Shown piece after piece: positions 41,858 through 50,442 of a stretch of DNA of 64,000 bases; within the stretch, counting starts at the first letter, position 1; the number at the start of each line of letters is the position of its first letter. Source of the stretch: Leifsonia shinshuensis. GTDB lineage: Bacteria > Actinomycetota > Actinomycetes > Actinomycetales > Microbacteriaceae. The notes under the pieces are model-generated. The model ran no database searches. It had not been told where the DNA came from and saw nothing but the letters and a program-made list of their open reading frames with translations. The stretch is from assembly GCF_031456835.1 (NCBI RefSeq), contig NZ_JAVDVK010000001.1:1736001-1800000 (forward strand), written 5' to 3'. The position numbers and the translations under genes were made by a program.

Positions 41858-43083
41858 CGACCGACGAGCAATACCTGGACATCGCCAACTCGGCATACTC
41901 GGTGGATCCGTTAAGACAGGACCCGCCCCTGGCTTCCGGCACGCGCTTCACCGCCGGCACGGGCGACCACACCGAGCTCTACGAGGTCCTCGCCACCGAG
42001 AACAACGCGGCGAACGGCTTCCAGGCCATGGCGGTCGCACCGGTCGTGAACGGCCGGGTCGACAGCTCCGACATCGTCGTGTCGTACGCCGGCACCAACC
42101 CCGACCACCGGGCGGACGTGCTCGCCGACGCGCAGTCGGTCGTCGGCGACCACCAGGGCGCCGGCACGCAGGTGCTCGACGCGAAGCTGTTCGCAGAGAG
42201 GATTCGACAGTCGCATCCCGGCGCGACCATCACGACGAACGGGCACTCGCTGGGTGCGTTCCTCGCCCTCCTGGTCGCCGCCGAGAACGGCTGGTCCGCG
42301 ACGGCCTTCAACGGACCCGATCCCTGGGAGTGGCTCTCGCCCGCAGCGAAGGAGCGGGTGCGGAATGACATCGCAGCGGGCCGGAATCGGCTCACGAACT
42401 ACGTCAACGAGTGGGATGTCGTCGGCAACCTCTACGCCGACCGGACCGGCGCAGCGGTCTACGTCTCCGACAAGCCCGGGCGGCCGCCGCTCGACTATCA
42501 CAACATCGGCAGGCGCGAGGGCTTCCGGGTCGGCCCCGACGGGTCCATCGCGGGTGCTGGTGCGAAGGGGCGACGCCTCGACGCGATCGTCGCGAACGCG
42601 CTCCATCGCTACGCGCCCGGCGTCGCGCAAGCGCTCGGTCCCGCGTTCACCGGCCTGGTCGCCGGCTTGCGCAATCCGGCCGCCATGGAGGCGCTCGGCT
42701 CCGCCTCCTCCTCGCTCATCGTGACGGTGAACTCGGTGTCCGCTCTGGCGCTCGCCGCCAGCATCGGCGGCACCACCACATCGCTCATGGACATCAAGGC
42801 GGCGAACAGCCGGCTCATCCCCCGCATGGAGGACGGGCTGCGCACCGCCCAGAACGCCGCCGCCCTGCTCCCCTGCATCACCGCACAGGACATCGCCACC
42901 TGTACCGACGTGCACCGGCTGCACGTGCACCAGAACATCGACGAGGACGCCGTCCGCCACGTCGACCGGCTCGTCAGTTCCCACATCGCCCGGGTCGCGG
43001 ACATCTCCGACGGAATCACCCGCTCCGTGCGGCACACGATCGAGCAGGACGCCCAGTGGGCACTTGCTCTCGCAACCGAGTAG
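41854..43083 (+). CDS. Lipase-like toxin candidate with C-terminal helical domain
   Basis: A 409-residue protein without a Sec signal. Residues 1-235 are an alpha/beta hydrolase of the class 3 lipase type: DIVVSYAGTN, nucleophile Ser132 in NGHSLGAFLALL, Asp188 in NEWDVVGNLY and His216 in LDYHNIGR, a complete triad in the right order. Residues about 240-409 are predicted mostly helical (NPAAMEALGSASSSL, then HRLHVHQNIDEDAVRHVDRL and SRSVRH-type amphipathic repeats) and resemble a secretion-targeting domain. Catalytic domain first, helical domain last is the reverse arrangement described for S. aureus TslA, a type VII secreted lipase. Upstream lipoprotein and two small helical proteins downstream complete the set. 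Confidence 0.75.
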   Translation: MTTDEQYLDIANSAYSVDPLRQDPPLASGTRFTAGTGDHTELYEVLATENNAANGFQAMAVAPVVNGRVDSSDIVVSYAGTNPDHRADVLADAQSVVGDHQGAGTQVLDAKLFAERIRQSHPGATITTNGHSLGAFLALLVAAENGWSATAFNGPDPWEWLSPAAKERVRNDIAAGRNRLTNYVNEWDVVGNLYADRTGAAVYVSDKPGRPPLDYHNIGRREGFRVGPDGSIAGAGAKGRRLDAIVANALHRYAPGVAQALGPAFTGLVAGLRNPAAMEALGSASSSLIVTVNSVSALALAASIGGTTTSLMDIKAANSRLIPRMEDGLRTAQNAAALLPCITAQDIATCTDVHRLHVHQNIDEDAVRHVDRLVSSHIARVADISDGITRSVRHTIEQDAQWALALATE

Positions 43084-43099
43084 AGACGGGGAAGGCGAC

Positions 43100-43465
43100 A
43101 TGACTCCCTTCGGCGGCACAGACCCGGGCTCGTTCCTCCGGGAGTTGAAGGACCGGCTCGAACGCGATGTGCAGACGGGCGCGGAGGGCGTCCAGGATTG
43201 GATCGAGGCTCAGGTGCACGGGGCGGCGGTCGGGCTGCTGCACAGCCTGCTGCCGTCACTCGTCCGGGCGAACATGGCCGCCGTGAAGGTCAGCGAGTCG
43301 GCCACCCTGCTCCCGGCCGCCGCGACGATCGACGCCGCGCTGGCGACGGCGGACCTGAGCAACACCGCGCTCGCCGGCGCCGTGGCAGACACGGTCCAGT
43401 CGGGCATCCGCGATCTCCGGTCAGCCAAGGACTACACGCGCGGAGTGAACAGCATCGCATGGTGA
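43100..43465 (+). CDS. Small helical protein 1 of lipase cassette
   Basis: A 121-residue protein, ATG 43100 with GGGGAAGG upstream. Opening TPFGGTDPGSFLRELKDRL is amphipathic, and the rest is Ala/Leu-rich helix (AAVGLLHSLLPSLVRANMAA, then ATIDAALATADL) without a Sec signal. No WXG motif was seen. Size, position after the lipase and helix content fit a partner of the lipase's C-terminal domain, like TlaA proteins. Not recognised as a named family. Confidence 0.55.
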   Translation: MTPFGGTDPGSFLRELKDRLERDVQTGAEGVQDWIEAQVHGAAVGLLHSLLPSLVRANMAAVKVSESATLLPAAATIDAALATADLSNTALAGAVADTVQSGIRDLRSAKDYTRGVNSIAW

Positions 43466-43797
43466 ATGACGCACGCCTTCGCCGGCTGGACGAGCAGCAC
43501 CAGCACGAGAACGAGACCGCACGGCGCCGGATCGACCTCGCGGAGACGGCCATCGCCCAGTACCGCTCACAGGTCCACCGGGTGCAGGAGAGCTTCTTCC
43601 AGCTGGCCGCGCATCACGGCGTCGCCGACGACCCCGCCTTCCGTGCCGAACTCCAGCGCCTCAGCGACGACACGGACCAGAAGGTGCACGCCGTCGGGCG
43701 GATGATCGCCGAGCTGTCCGAGGAGTACGACGCCATGACGAGACGCCAGACGGAAGCGCGCGACCTCCTCCTCGCGCAGCAGCGCGAGACAGACTGA
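43459..43797 (+). CDS. Small coiled-coil protein 2 of lipase cassette
   Basis: A 112-residue protein, almost entirely charged heptad-like helix: LRRLDEQHQHENETARRRID, AQYRSQVHRVQESFFQLAAH, then LSDDTDQKVHAVGRMIAELS and a final EARDLLLAQQ. It overlaps gene 43100 by 7 bp (or by 4 bp if GTG 43462 is used). The size and hairpin-like helix content are those of LXG-effector accessory proteins. Function inferred from context. Confidence 0.55.
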   Translation: MVNDARLRRLDEQHQHENETARRRIDLAETAIAQYRSQVHRVQESFFQLAAHHGVADDPAFRAELQRLSDDTDQKVHAVGRMIAELSEEYDAMTRRQTEARDLLLAQQRETD

Positions 43798-43798
43798 C

Positions 43799-43856
43799 CA
43801 CACGACGGCGGGGACCCCGGGATGACCTCCCGTGGTCCCCGCCGTTCGCGTGTGCC
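43799..43856. terminator. Hairpin after lipase cassette
   Basis: Outer arms ACACG/CGTGT and a long inner stem CGGCGGGGACC / GGTCCCCGCCG around a C/G loop. It separates the cassette from the convergent ABC exporter gene and repeats the core of the hairpin at 41333-41372. Confidence 0.75.
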
Positions 43857-43871
43857 GGCGAGCGCCGCCGG

Positions 43872-45686
43872 TCAGACCAGCGAGTCGCGCCAGGCGGCGT
43901 GCAGCTGGGCGAACCGCCCGGTGCCGGCGATCAGGTCGTCCGGCGTTCCGTCCTCGACAACGCGGCCGTGCTCCATGACGAGCACTCGGTCGGCGATCGC
44001 CACCGTGGACAGACGGTGCGCGATGATCACGGCCGTCCGGTCCGCGAGCAGGGTCTGCAGCGCCTCCTGGACCAGCCGCTCGCTGGGGATGTCCAGCGAG
44101 CTGGTGGCCTCGTCCAGGATGAGGACCGCCGGGTCTGCGAGGAACGCCCGCGCGAACGAGATCAGCTGACGCTGACCCGCCGAGACGCGGCCGCCGCGCT
44201 TGTTCACGTCGGTGTCGTACCCGTTCGGGAGGCCCGCGACGAACTCGTGGGCTCCGACGGCCTGCGCCGCCCGCACGATCTCCTCACGCGTCGCGTCCGG
44301 CTTGCCGAGCGCGATGTTGTCGGCGACCGAGCCGCTGAACAGGTACGCCTCCTGCGTGACCATGACGATCGCGCGGCGGAGGTCCTTCGGGTGCAGATCG
44401 CGCAGATCGACGCCGTCGATGGTGACCGCGCCGGAGCTCGGGTCGTAGAACCGCGAGATCAGCTTGGCCAGCGTGGACTTGCCCGCACCGGTGGAGCCGA
44501 CGAGGGCGACGGTCTGCCCGGCCGGGATGTCGAGCGTGAACTCCGGCAGGATGACGCGGTCCTTCTTGTAGGCGAAGGTCACGTCGTCGAAGCGCACGTG
44601 GCCCTGCGCCGACCAGAGGTCGACCGGCTTGACCGGGTCCGGCACGCTCGGCTCCTCCTCCAGGACGCCGGAGATCTTCTCCAGCGCCGCGGCGGCCGAC
44701 TGGTAGGAGTTGTAGAACATCGCCATCTCCTCCATCGGGTCGAAGAACCGGCGCGTGTACAGCAGCACCGCGAGCAGGACGCCGATGGCCAGCTGGCCGT
44801 CGGCCACCCGGAAGCCGCCGACGAGCAGCACGACGCCGACCGTCACGTTGCCGATCATCACGAGCCCGGGGTCAAAGATCCCGAACAGCTGGATGACGCG
44901 CGCGTTGACGTCGCGGTACTCCTCGACCAGCCCGCCGAACTCCTTCTCGTTGCGCTTCTCCTTGCGGAACGCCTTGACGGCGCGGATGCCCGTCATCGTC
45001 TCCACGAAGTGCACGATCAGCTTCGCCGACGCCACCCGCGAGACGCGGAACAGCACCTGCGAGCGCTTCTGGAACCACCGGGTCAGCAGGTACAGCGGCA
45101 CCAGCGACGCGAGCAGCACGAGTCCGCTCTGCCAGTCGAGGGTGAACAGCGCGATGGCGATGAACAGCATGTACAGGACGCCCTGCACGAGCTGGTTGAT
45201 GCCGGAGTCGAGCAGTTCGCGGATGGAGTCGAGGTCGCTGGTCTGGCGCGAGATGATCCGGCCGGACGTGTACGACTCGTGGAACTCCAGCGAGAGCTTC
45301 TGCGTGTGCAGGAACACCCGCTTGCGCAGGTCGATCAGGATGGCCTGGCTGATCCGCGCGCTCAGCACCGTGTACCAGGCGATCAGCACCGCGCCGATCA
45401 CGCCGGTGATCAGGTAGGCGACGCCGGCGGCGGCCAGCGGGAACCAGTCCTGCTTCAGCAGCGCCGGCAGGCCGTTGTCGATGCCGTACGCGATGATCGC
45501 GGGCCCCGCGACCTGCGCGGCCGTGCTCACCACGACCACGATCGCGGTCAAGACCAGCCGCATCCGCATCGGGTGCAGCAGCGAACCGAGCAGCCGGAGC
45601 GAGCGGCGCCGGACCTGGCGGCTCTCCGCCGCGTTCAGGTCGTTGCGCTCCTCGCCCTCGACACCGAGGACAGTCGTCGTGCTCAC
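43872..45686 (-). CDS. ABC exporter half-transporter, subunit with non-canonical signature
   Basis: A 604-residue fusion of six membrane helices (residues about 30-320) and an ATPase: Walker [15 protein letters not shown] loop [10 protein letters not shown], Walker [11 protein letters not shown] with the catalytic Glu, and H loop IAHRLSTV. The ABC signature reads VSAGQ instead of LSGGQ. GTG start 45686 overlaps its partner's stop by 4 bp. The two subunits form a heterodimeric multidrug-type exporter (LmrCD/TM287-288 class). Confidence 0.93.
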   Translation of the reverse strand: MSTTTVLGVEGEERNDLNAAESRQVRRRSLRLLGSLLHPMRMRLVLTAIVVVVSTAAQVAGPAIIAYGIDNGLPALLKQDWFPLAAAGVAYLITGVIGAVLIAWYTVLSARISQAILIDLRKRVFLHTQKLSLEFHESYTSGRIISRQTSDLDSIRELLDSGINQLVQGVLYMLFIAIALFTLDWQSGLVLLASLVPLYLLTRWFQKRSQVLFRVSRVASAKLIVHFVETMTGIRAVKAFRKEKRNEKEFGGLVEEYRDVNARVIQLFGIFDPGLVMIGNVTVGVVLLVGGFRVADGQLAIGVLLAVLLYTRRFFDPMEEMAMFYNSYQSAAAALEKISGVLEEEPSVPDPVKPVDLWSAQGHVRFDDVTFAYKKDRVILPEFTLDIPAGQTVALVGSTGAGKSTLAKLISRFYDPSSGAVTIDGVDLRDLHPKDLRRAIVMVTQEAYLFSGSVADNIALGKPDATREEIVRAAQAVGAHEFVAGLPNGYDTDVNKRGGRVSAGQRQLISFARAFLADPAVLILDEATSSLDIPSERLVQEALQTLLADRTAVIIAHRLSTVAIADRVLVMEHGRVVEDGTPDDLIAGTGRFAQLHAAWRDSLV

Positions 45687-47515
45687 AGGTTCACCTCCTC
45701 GAGGATCTCTTCGTTCTCGTCGTCCTCCAGGCTGGAGATGACGAATCGGTAGTGCTCGCTGCTCGCGAGCAGTTCGTGATGGGTGCCGACCGCCGTGACG
45801 CGACCGTCCTCCAGCAGGGCCACCCGGTCGGCGAGCATCACCGTGGAGGGGCGGTGCGCGACGATCAGGGCCGTGGTGGAGGCGAGGACGCGGCGGAGCG
45901 CGGCCTCGACCAGCGCCTCGGTGTCGACGTCGAGCGCGGACAGCGGGTCGTCGAGCACCAGGATGCTCGGGTTCGCCGCGACCGCACGGGCCAGCGCGAG
46001 CCGCTGGCGCTGACCGCCGGAGAGGCTGAGCCCCTCCTCGCCGACCTTCGTCTCGACGCCCTCCGGCAGGTCGTAGACGAAGCCGGCCTGGGCGACTTCC
46101 AGCGCCTCCGTCAGCACGCGCTCCGCCTCGCCCGAAGCCGGGTCGAGGTCGTCGCGGCCGAGCAGGACGTTGTCGCGCACGGAGGCCGAGAACAGCGTCG
46201 CGTCCTCGAACGCCATGGCGATCGCCTTCCGCAGGTCGTAGCGGGTGAGGTCGCGCACATCCACGCCGTCCACCTTCACCGCGCCGCCGGTCACGTCGTA
46301 CAGGCGGGTGGTCAGGGCGGTGAGCGTCGACTTGCCGGAGCCGGTCAGGCCGACCAGCGCCATCGTCTCGCCGGGACGGACGGTCAGGCGGATGCCGTCG
46401 AGCAGATCCGGGAAGCGCTCGGGCGAGTCCTGGTAGCGGAAGTGCACGTCGTCGAACACCAGCTCACCGCGCGGGTCGGTGATCTTCGCAGGCGTGGCGG
46501 GGTCCGTGATCGTGTTGACCTCGTCCATCACCTCGAAGAAGCGGTCGGCGGCCGTGCGGGTGTCGAAGGTCATCGACAGCAGGAAGCCGATCGACTCGAC
46601 CGGGAACCGGAGCACCGTGGCGGTCGCGAAGAACGCTACGAGCTCACCGACGGAGAGCTGGCCCTGCGCCGACAGCCAGACGCCGACCACCAGGCAGATC
46701 GCGAATGCGACGTCGGGGACCAGCAGCAGCCACAGCCAGATGCCGGCGATCGCCTTCGCCTTCTCGATCTCGGTGCCGCGCAACTGCTCTGCCTGCGACT
46801 CGAAGCTCTTCAGGGCGTGCTTGCCGCGGCCGAACGCCTTGAGCACGCGGATGCCGTGCACCGACTCCTCGACCGCCGTCGCCAGGTCGCCCGCCTGGTC
46901 CTGGCTGCGGCGCGCCACGATCGAGTACTTCTTCTCGAAGACGAAGCCGTAGATCCAGAGCGGCACGGAGCAGACCAGGAAGATCAGCCCGAGCAGCCAG
47001 TTCCAGCCGATCAGGATGGCGAAGCCGACGATGATCGTGACCACGTTGACCACCAGCAGCACGATGCCGAACGACAGCCAGCGGCGGATCATGCTCAGGT
47101 CGCTGACGGCACGCGACAGCAGCTGCCCGCTCGGCCAGCGGTCGTGGAAGGCGACCGGGAGGTCTTGCAGCTGCTCGTACAGCGCGTTGCGCATCCGGGC
47201 CTCCACGTGGGTTCCCGGGGTGAGCACGAACCAGCGGCGGAGGGAGATGAAGACGGCCTCGGCGGCGCCCAGGCCGACGACGAGCAGCGCGGCAGGCCAC
47301 ACGGCAGCCGGGTCGCCGTCCGACAGCGGGCCGTCGACGAGCCACCGCAGCACCTGCGGGATGCTCAGGGCGACCAGGCTGGCGAGCAGCGCGGCGACCA
47401 TGCCGAGCACGATGCGGGGCGCGGCGGACTTGGCGAAGGGCAGGATGCGCAGCAGGGTGCGCGCCGTGCTCTTCCGCGGGGAGTCGTTCTTCTTCTGTGC
47501 CGGGGCGACAGACAT
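45683..47515 (-). CDS. ABC exporter half-transporter, subunit with degenerate Walker B
   Basis: A 610-residue half-transporter: six helices, Walker [14 protein letters not shown], canonical signature [10 protein letters not shown], but Walker B ends [11 protein letters not shown] with Asp where the catalytic Glu is expected, and the H loop reads IVAHRPSTV. Combined with the subunit downstream this gives one canonical and one degenerate ATP site. Preceded by a 270-nt leader with a small ORF. Substrate unknown; drug or lipid export is typical. Confidence 0.93.
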   Translation of the reverse strand: MSVAPAQKKNDSPRKSTARTLLRILPFAKSAAPRIVLGMVAALLASLVALSIPQVLRWLVDGPLSDGDPAAVWPAALLVVGLGAAEAVFISLRRWFVLTPGTHVEARMRNALYEQLQDLPVAFHDRWPSGQLLSRAVSDLSMIRRWLSFGIVLLVVNVVTIIVGFAILIGWNWLLGLIFLVCSVPLWIYGFVFEKKYSIVARRSQDQAGDLATAVEESVHGIRVLKAFGRGKHALKSFESQAEQLRGTEIEKAKAIAGIWLWLLLVPDVAFAICLVVGVWLSAQGQLSVGELVAFFATATVLRFPVESIGFLLSMTFDTRTAADRFFEVMDEVNTITDPATPAKITDPRGELVFDDVHFRYQDSPERFPDLLDGIRLTVRPGETMALVGLTGSGKSTLTALTTRLYDVTGGAVKVDGVDVRDLTRYDLRKAIAMAFEDATLFSASVRDNVLLGRDDLDPASGEAERVLTEALEVAQAGFVYDLPEGVETKVGEEGLSLSGGQRQRLALARAVAANPSILVLDDPLSALDVDTEALVEAALRRVLASTTALIVAHRPSTVMLADRVALLEDGRVTAVGTHHELLASSEHYRFVISSLEDDENEEILEEVNL

Positions 47516-47647
47516 GGGTGTTCCGTTTTCTGTGAGTGGTCCGACGAGAGTCGGCGGCGACAGCGCGGAGGAGTCGCCGAAGGGCTGCCGGCGGTGGCAG
47601 ACCTTGTGAAAGACGCGGGCGCGACGAGCGCGCGGCTGGGGCGGGAC

Positions 47648-47734
47648 CTACCGCCCGGACGGTCGGGTGGTCGCCACGAGGGCGGCGACGGACCCGGGCA
47701 CGGTGGTCTTTCGTGCGGTCTCGATCGTCGTCAT
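47648..47734 (-). CDS. 28-codon leader ORF before the ABC exporter
   Basis: ATG 47734 preceded by GGGAGG at 5 nt, the best ribosome site in the neighbourhood. The product is MTTIETARKTTVPGSVAALV plus ATTRPSGR. It lies in the 5' leader between the promoter at 47791-47820 and the exporter start at 47515. The RNA after it can fold, for example CCGAC-GAGA-GTCGG near the exporter. This is the layout of translational attenuators of drug exporters. It may instead be a small gene of its own. Confidence 0.45.
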   Translation of the reverse strand: MTTIETARKTTVPGSVAALVATTRPSGR

Positions 47735-47790
47735 GGCGTCCTCCCAGCCTCGATGAATGCGTCCTGTGTGCCGCAACAAGGCAGCCCTAC

Positions 47791-47820
47791 AGGATATTGC
47801 CAGGTTGAGCCGGACCGCAA
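47791..47820 (-). promoter_or_regulatory. Promoter of the leader ORF and ABC exporter
   Basis: TTGCGG (47820-47815), 18-nt spacer, TATCCT (47796-47791) on the minus strand. Transcription would begin near 47784, leaving about 50 nt before the leader ORF and about 270 nt before the exporter. Confidence 0.5.
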
Positions 47821-47869
47821 GATTTTTTTCTCACGTCCGGCCGGCGGATCGGATGTCGGACCCCACGCG

Positions 47870-47875
47870 TACCGT
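47870..47875 (+). promoter_or_regulatory. -10 box of a leaderless promoter (MFS gene)
   Basis: TACCGT, 7 nt, ATG 47883. This spacing decides for the start at 47883 over the in-frame ATG at 47853. Confidence 0.45.
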
Positions 47876-47882
47876 GACGCTC

Positions 47883-49247
47883 ATGCGTCGAGGAGTTGTC
47901 GTCGTGCTCTGCCTGGTGCAGTTCGTGGATGTGCTCGGGGTCACGAGCGCGACGACAGCCATCCCGGCGATCCTCGCGGGGCTGGGCGCGTCTCCCTCGG
48001 CGGCCGGTCCGCTCGCCACGGTGTACGCGATGTTCTTCGGCGGCGTCCTCATCCTCGGAGCCCGGCTCGGCGACCGTTACGGCCACCGGCGGATCCTGCT
48101 CACCGGCATCGGGTTGTTCGGCGCGGCGTCTGTTCTCGGTGCGACCGCGGGGGCGTGGGGCGGCGCCGGGCTCGCCGTCGTGCTGATCGCGCGTGCGCTC
48201 CAGGGCGCTGCCGCCGCCCTCTGCGTCCCGTCCGCACTGCGTCTGCTCCTCTCGGCGACGCCCACCGAGGATCGCCGCCACGCGGCGCTGGCGGCCTGGA
48301 GCGCTACCGGTGCCGCGGCCGGCGCGTCCGGTTTCCTCGTCGGCGGCCTGCTCGTCCAGACGTTCGGCTGGCCGGCCGTGTTCTGGGTGAACCTCCCGCT
48401 CGCCGTGGGTCTCGCCGCCTGCGTCCTGGTGGCCGTGCCCTCCACACGCGAACACGTCGACCGACGTCCACTCGACGTGCCCGGCGCGGCCCTTCTCATC
48501 CTCGCCGTCATGGCGGTCATCGCCGGAGCCGCGTGGATCGAGCAGGCGGAAACCCGCGCCCTTGGCGCTGTCGCCGTCGCGCTCGGCGCGGTGCTCGCCG
48601 TGCTGCTCGCGGTGCGGCTCCGCACGGCGCGATCGCCGCTCATCCCGGCGGACGCCTTCCGCTCCCGGCGGCTGCGCCACGGCACGACCCTGTCGTTCGT
48701 CAACACGGCCACCACGAGCTCCACCGCTGTGCTCGCCACGCTCTACCTGCAGGAACGCCTCGGCCTCGATCCGGTCGCGACAGGCCTCACCCTCATGGCC
48801 CTCAGCGTGGCGGTCGTCCTGACGTCCACCTCCACCCGTGCTCTGCTCGGACGTCTCAGCGCCTACACCGTCAGCGGCGTGGGCATCGGGACGATCGCGC
48901 TCGGCTGCCTCCTGCTGACGCTGACCGTCGGCTCGTGGTGGGGAATCCTGGCCGGTGTCGCACTCGCGGGCGCCGGCCTCGGACTGTCGTCGGTGGCGGC
49001 GACGACCATCGGGACGAGCGTGCCGGAGGAGCTGGCCGGAAGCGCCAGCGGCATCCTCAACACCGGCGCACAGCTGGGGACCGCACTCGGCACCTCGGTG
49101 CTCATCCTCGTCGCGTCCTTCGGCGGCGTCGGCGCCGGCTGGCTGGGCGCCGCGGTGGTCGCCGCACTGACGGCCGCCTGGTGCGTGCTGCCCCGGGCCA
49201 GGCGCGAGGAGGCCGCGCTCAGCGGATCCGGATCGACAGGCAGGTGA
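47883..49247 (+). CDS. MFS drug efflux transporter (DHA2/EmrB-QacA type)
   Basis: A 454-residue protein with about 13-14 hydrophobic segments. Family signs: QFVDVLGVTSATTAIPAILA (helix 1), GARLGDRYGHRRILL (motif A) and the motif C-like GAAAGASGFLVGGLLVQTFG, WPAVFWVNLPLAVGLAACVL. It probably exports drugs or cations by proton antiport. Start ATG 47883. Its 3' end overlaps the convergent dimethylargininase gene by 29 bp. Confidence 0.85.
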   Translation: MRRGVVVVLCLVQFVDVLGVTSATTAIPAILAGLGASPSAAGPLATVYAMFFGGVLILGARLGDRYGHRRILLTGIGLFGAASVLGATAGAWGGAGLAVVLIARALQGAAAALCVPSALRLLLSATPTEDRRHAALAAWSATGAAAGASGFLVGGLLVQTFGWPAVFWVNLPLAVGLAACVLVAVPSTREHVDRRPLDVPGAALLILAVMAVIAGAAWIEQAETRALGAVAVALGAVLAVLLAVRLRTARSPLIPADAFRSRRLRHGTTLSFVNTATTSSTAVLATLYLQERLGLDPVATGLTLMALSVAVVLTSTSTRALLGRLSAYTVSGVGIGTIALGCLLLTLTVGSWWGILAGVALAGAGLGLSSVAATTIGTSVPEELAGSASGILNTGAQLGTALGTSVLILVASFGGVGAGWLGAAVVAALTAAWCVLPRARREEAALSGSGSTGR

Positions 49248-50418
49248 CGCAGCCCTCGAGCTTCTCGAACTCGGAGATGTCCACCTGGATGACGGTGTAG
49301 CCCAGGCTCTCGACCAGGGCGACGGACTGCGGTGCGGACGAGGACATCAGCACCGTGTCCTCCGCCAGCACCACGACTGCGGTGCCGTGCGCCTCGGGGA
49401 CCGGCAGGAAGCGCTCGAAGATGCGCGGCTCGTCCACGATGGGCTCGTAGCCGATGACCGTGCCGTCGGGCAGCGCCGTGACGGCGGTCTTCAGGTGCAG
49501 CGCCTTGGTGACCGGCACCGCGACGACGGTGTAACCGAGCCGCGAGGCGATGGCCCGCAGCTGACGGACGCCTTCGGCGTTGGTGCGGCCGCCGCGGCCG
49601 ACGTAGACCGTGGAGCCGACCTTGAGCACGTCGCCGCCCTCGAGGGTGCCGGGCTCGACGATGCGCTCGAGGCGCAGGCCCTGCGCACGCAGTGCGGCCT
49701 CGGTGCCCTCGGGCTCTGCCTGGCGGGACTCGGCGCCCGGGCGCGTGATCACGGCGGTGTCGCCGAGCACGACGGCGGTGTCCTCGACGAACACGGAGTC
49801 GGCGAGACGGTCGGCGCTCGCGACCTCCACGGTCTGCCAGCCGGCGCCGGCGAGAGCCGCCACGTACGCATCCCACTGCTTGTCGGCCAGCTCGGTGTCG
49901 ACGGGCTCGCGCTCGATGTGGGTGGTCAGGCCGTCGGCGAGGTTCGCCGCGGGGATGCGGACCAGCGCGATCCGGCGCTCGGCGCGCTCGCCCGAGTCGA
50001 TGGCGTGGAAGACGGCGTAGCCCGCCGTCGGGAAGGCGATCGCGACCGCGAGCCAGAACGGCAGATTGATGCCGATGAACGACTGGAACAGCTGCGCCCA
50101 CGCGTCGCCGGAGAGCGTCACCTTCAGCACCGTGAAGAGGATGATCGTGCCGAGCGCCGTGCTCACCAGAGCGAGCACGATGCCCGTCACGACCGCGATC
50201 CAGCGCCGGTCCATCGCGCCCAGCAGCGCCGCCGCGAAGCCGAGCACCAGGGCCACCACCGTCGGCCAGCCGACGTACGGCGTCGTGTTGGCGAGCGCCG
50301 CGGAGTTCAGCTGGCTCGCCACCAGGATCACGAACGTCGAGGCGACGAACGCGATCGCGGCGACGGCGAAAGCAGCGGAGATGGATGCGGCGAGCCGGCG
50401 GCCCCAGGAAGACGTCAT
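49219..50418 (-). CDS. Membrane-anchored dimethylargininase-like amidinotransferase
   Basis: A 399-residue fusion. Residues 1-140 contain four membrane helices; residues about 150-399 are a DDAH-type pentein domain with DSVFVEDTAVVLGD and TRPGAESR (substrate Asp/Arg contacts), LEGGDVL, the catalytic His in KALHLKTAVTAL and the nucleophile Cys in LEGCVTCLSIRIR at the C-terminus. It hydrolyses methylated arginine or a related guanidine to citrulline. Soluble DDAH enzymes are about 255 residues, so the membrane part is extra. Confidence 0.85.
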   Translation of the reverse strand: MTSSWGRRLAASISAAFAVAAIAFVASTFVILVASQLNSAALANTTPYVGWPTVVALVLGFAAALLGAMDRRWIAVVTGIVLALVSTALGTIILFTVLKVTLSGDAWAQLFQSFIGINLPFWLAVAIAFPTAGYAVFHAIDSGERAERRIALVRIPAANLADGLTTHIEREPVDTELADKQWDAYVAALAGAGWQTVEVASADRLADSVFVEDTAVVLGDTAVITRPGAESRQAEPEGTEAALRAQGLRLERIVEPGTLEGGDVLKVGSTVYVGRGGRTNAEGVRQLRAIASRLGYTVVAVPVTKALHLKTAVTALPDGTVIGYEPIVDEPRIFERFLPVPEAHGTAVVVLAEDTVLMSSSAPQSVALVESLGYTVIQVDISEFEKLEGCVTCLSIRIR

Positions 50419-50425
50419 GGGAACC

Positions 50426-50431
50426 AACCTA
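50426..50431 (-). promoter_or_regulatory. -10 box of a leaderless promoter (DDAH gene)
   Basis: TAGGTT on the minus strand, 7 nt before ATG 50418, no ribosome site. Confidence 0.4.
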
Positions 50432-50442
50432 GCGGAGCGCCG

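Larger units (their letters stand above)
47516..47882. other. 367-bp divergent gap, exporter / MFS gene
   Basis: Holds the exporter's leader region with a 28-codon ORF, its promoter, and on the plus strand the -10 box of the MFS gene. A T-run (47823-47829) follows the exporter's -35 side. No further gene was found. Confidence 0.5.

Noticed and set aside
45752..49300. A very long plus-strand ORF across the ABC exporter and MFS genes
   Set aside because: It is antisense to and out of frame with well-supported genes. Its composition (Arg, Gln, His, Asp-rich) is the usual GC-rich shadow pattern.
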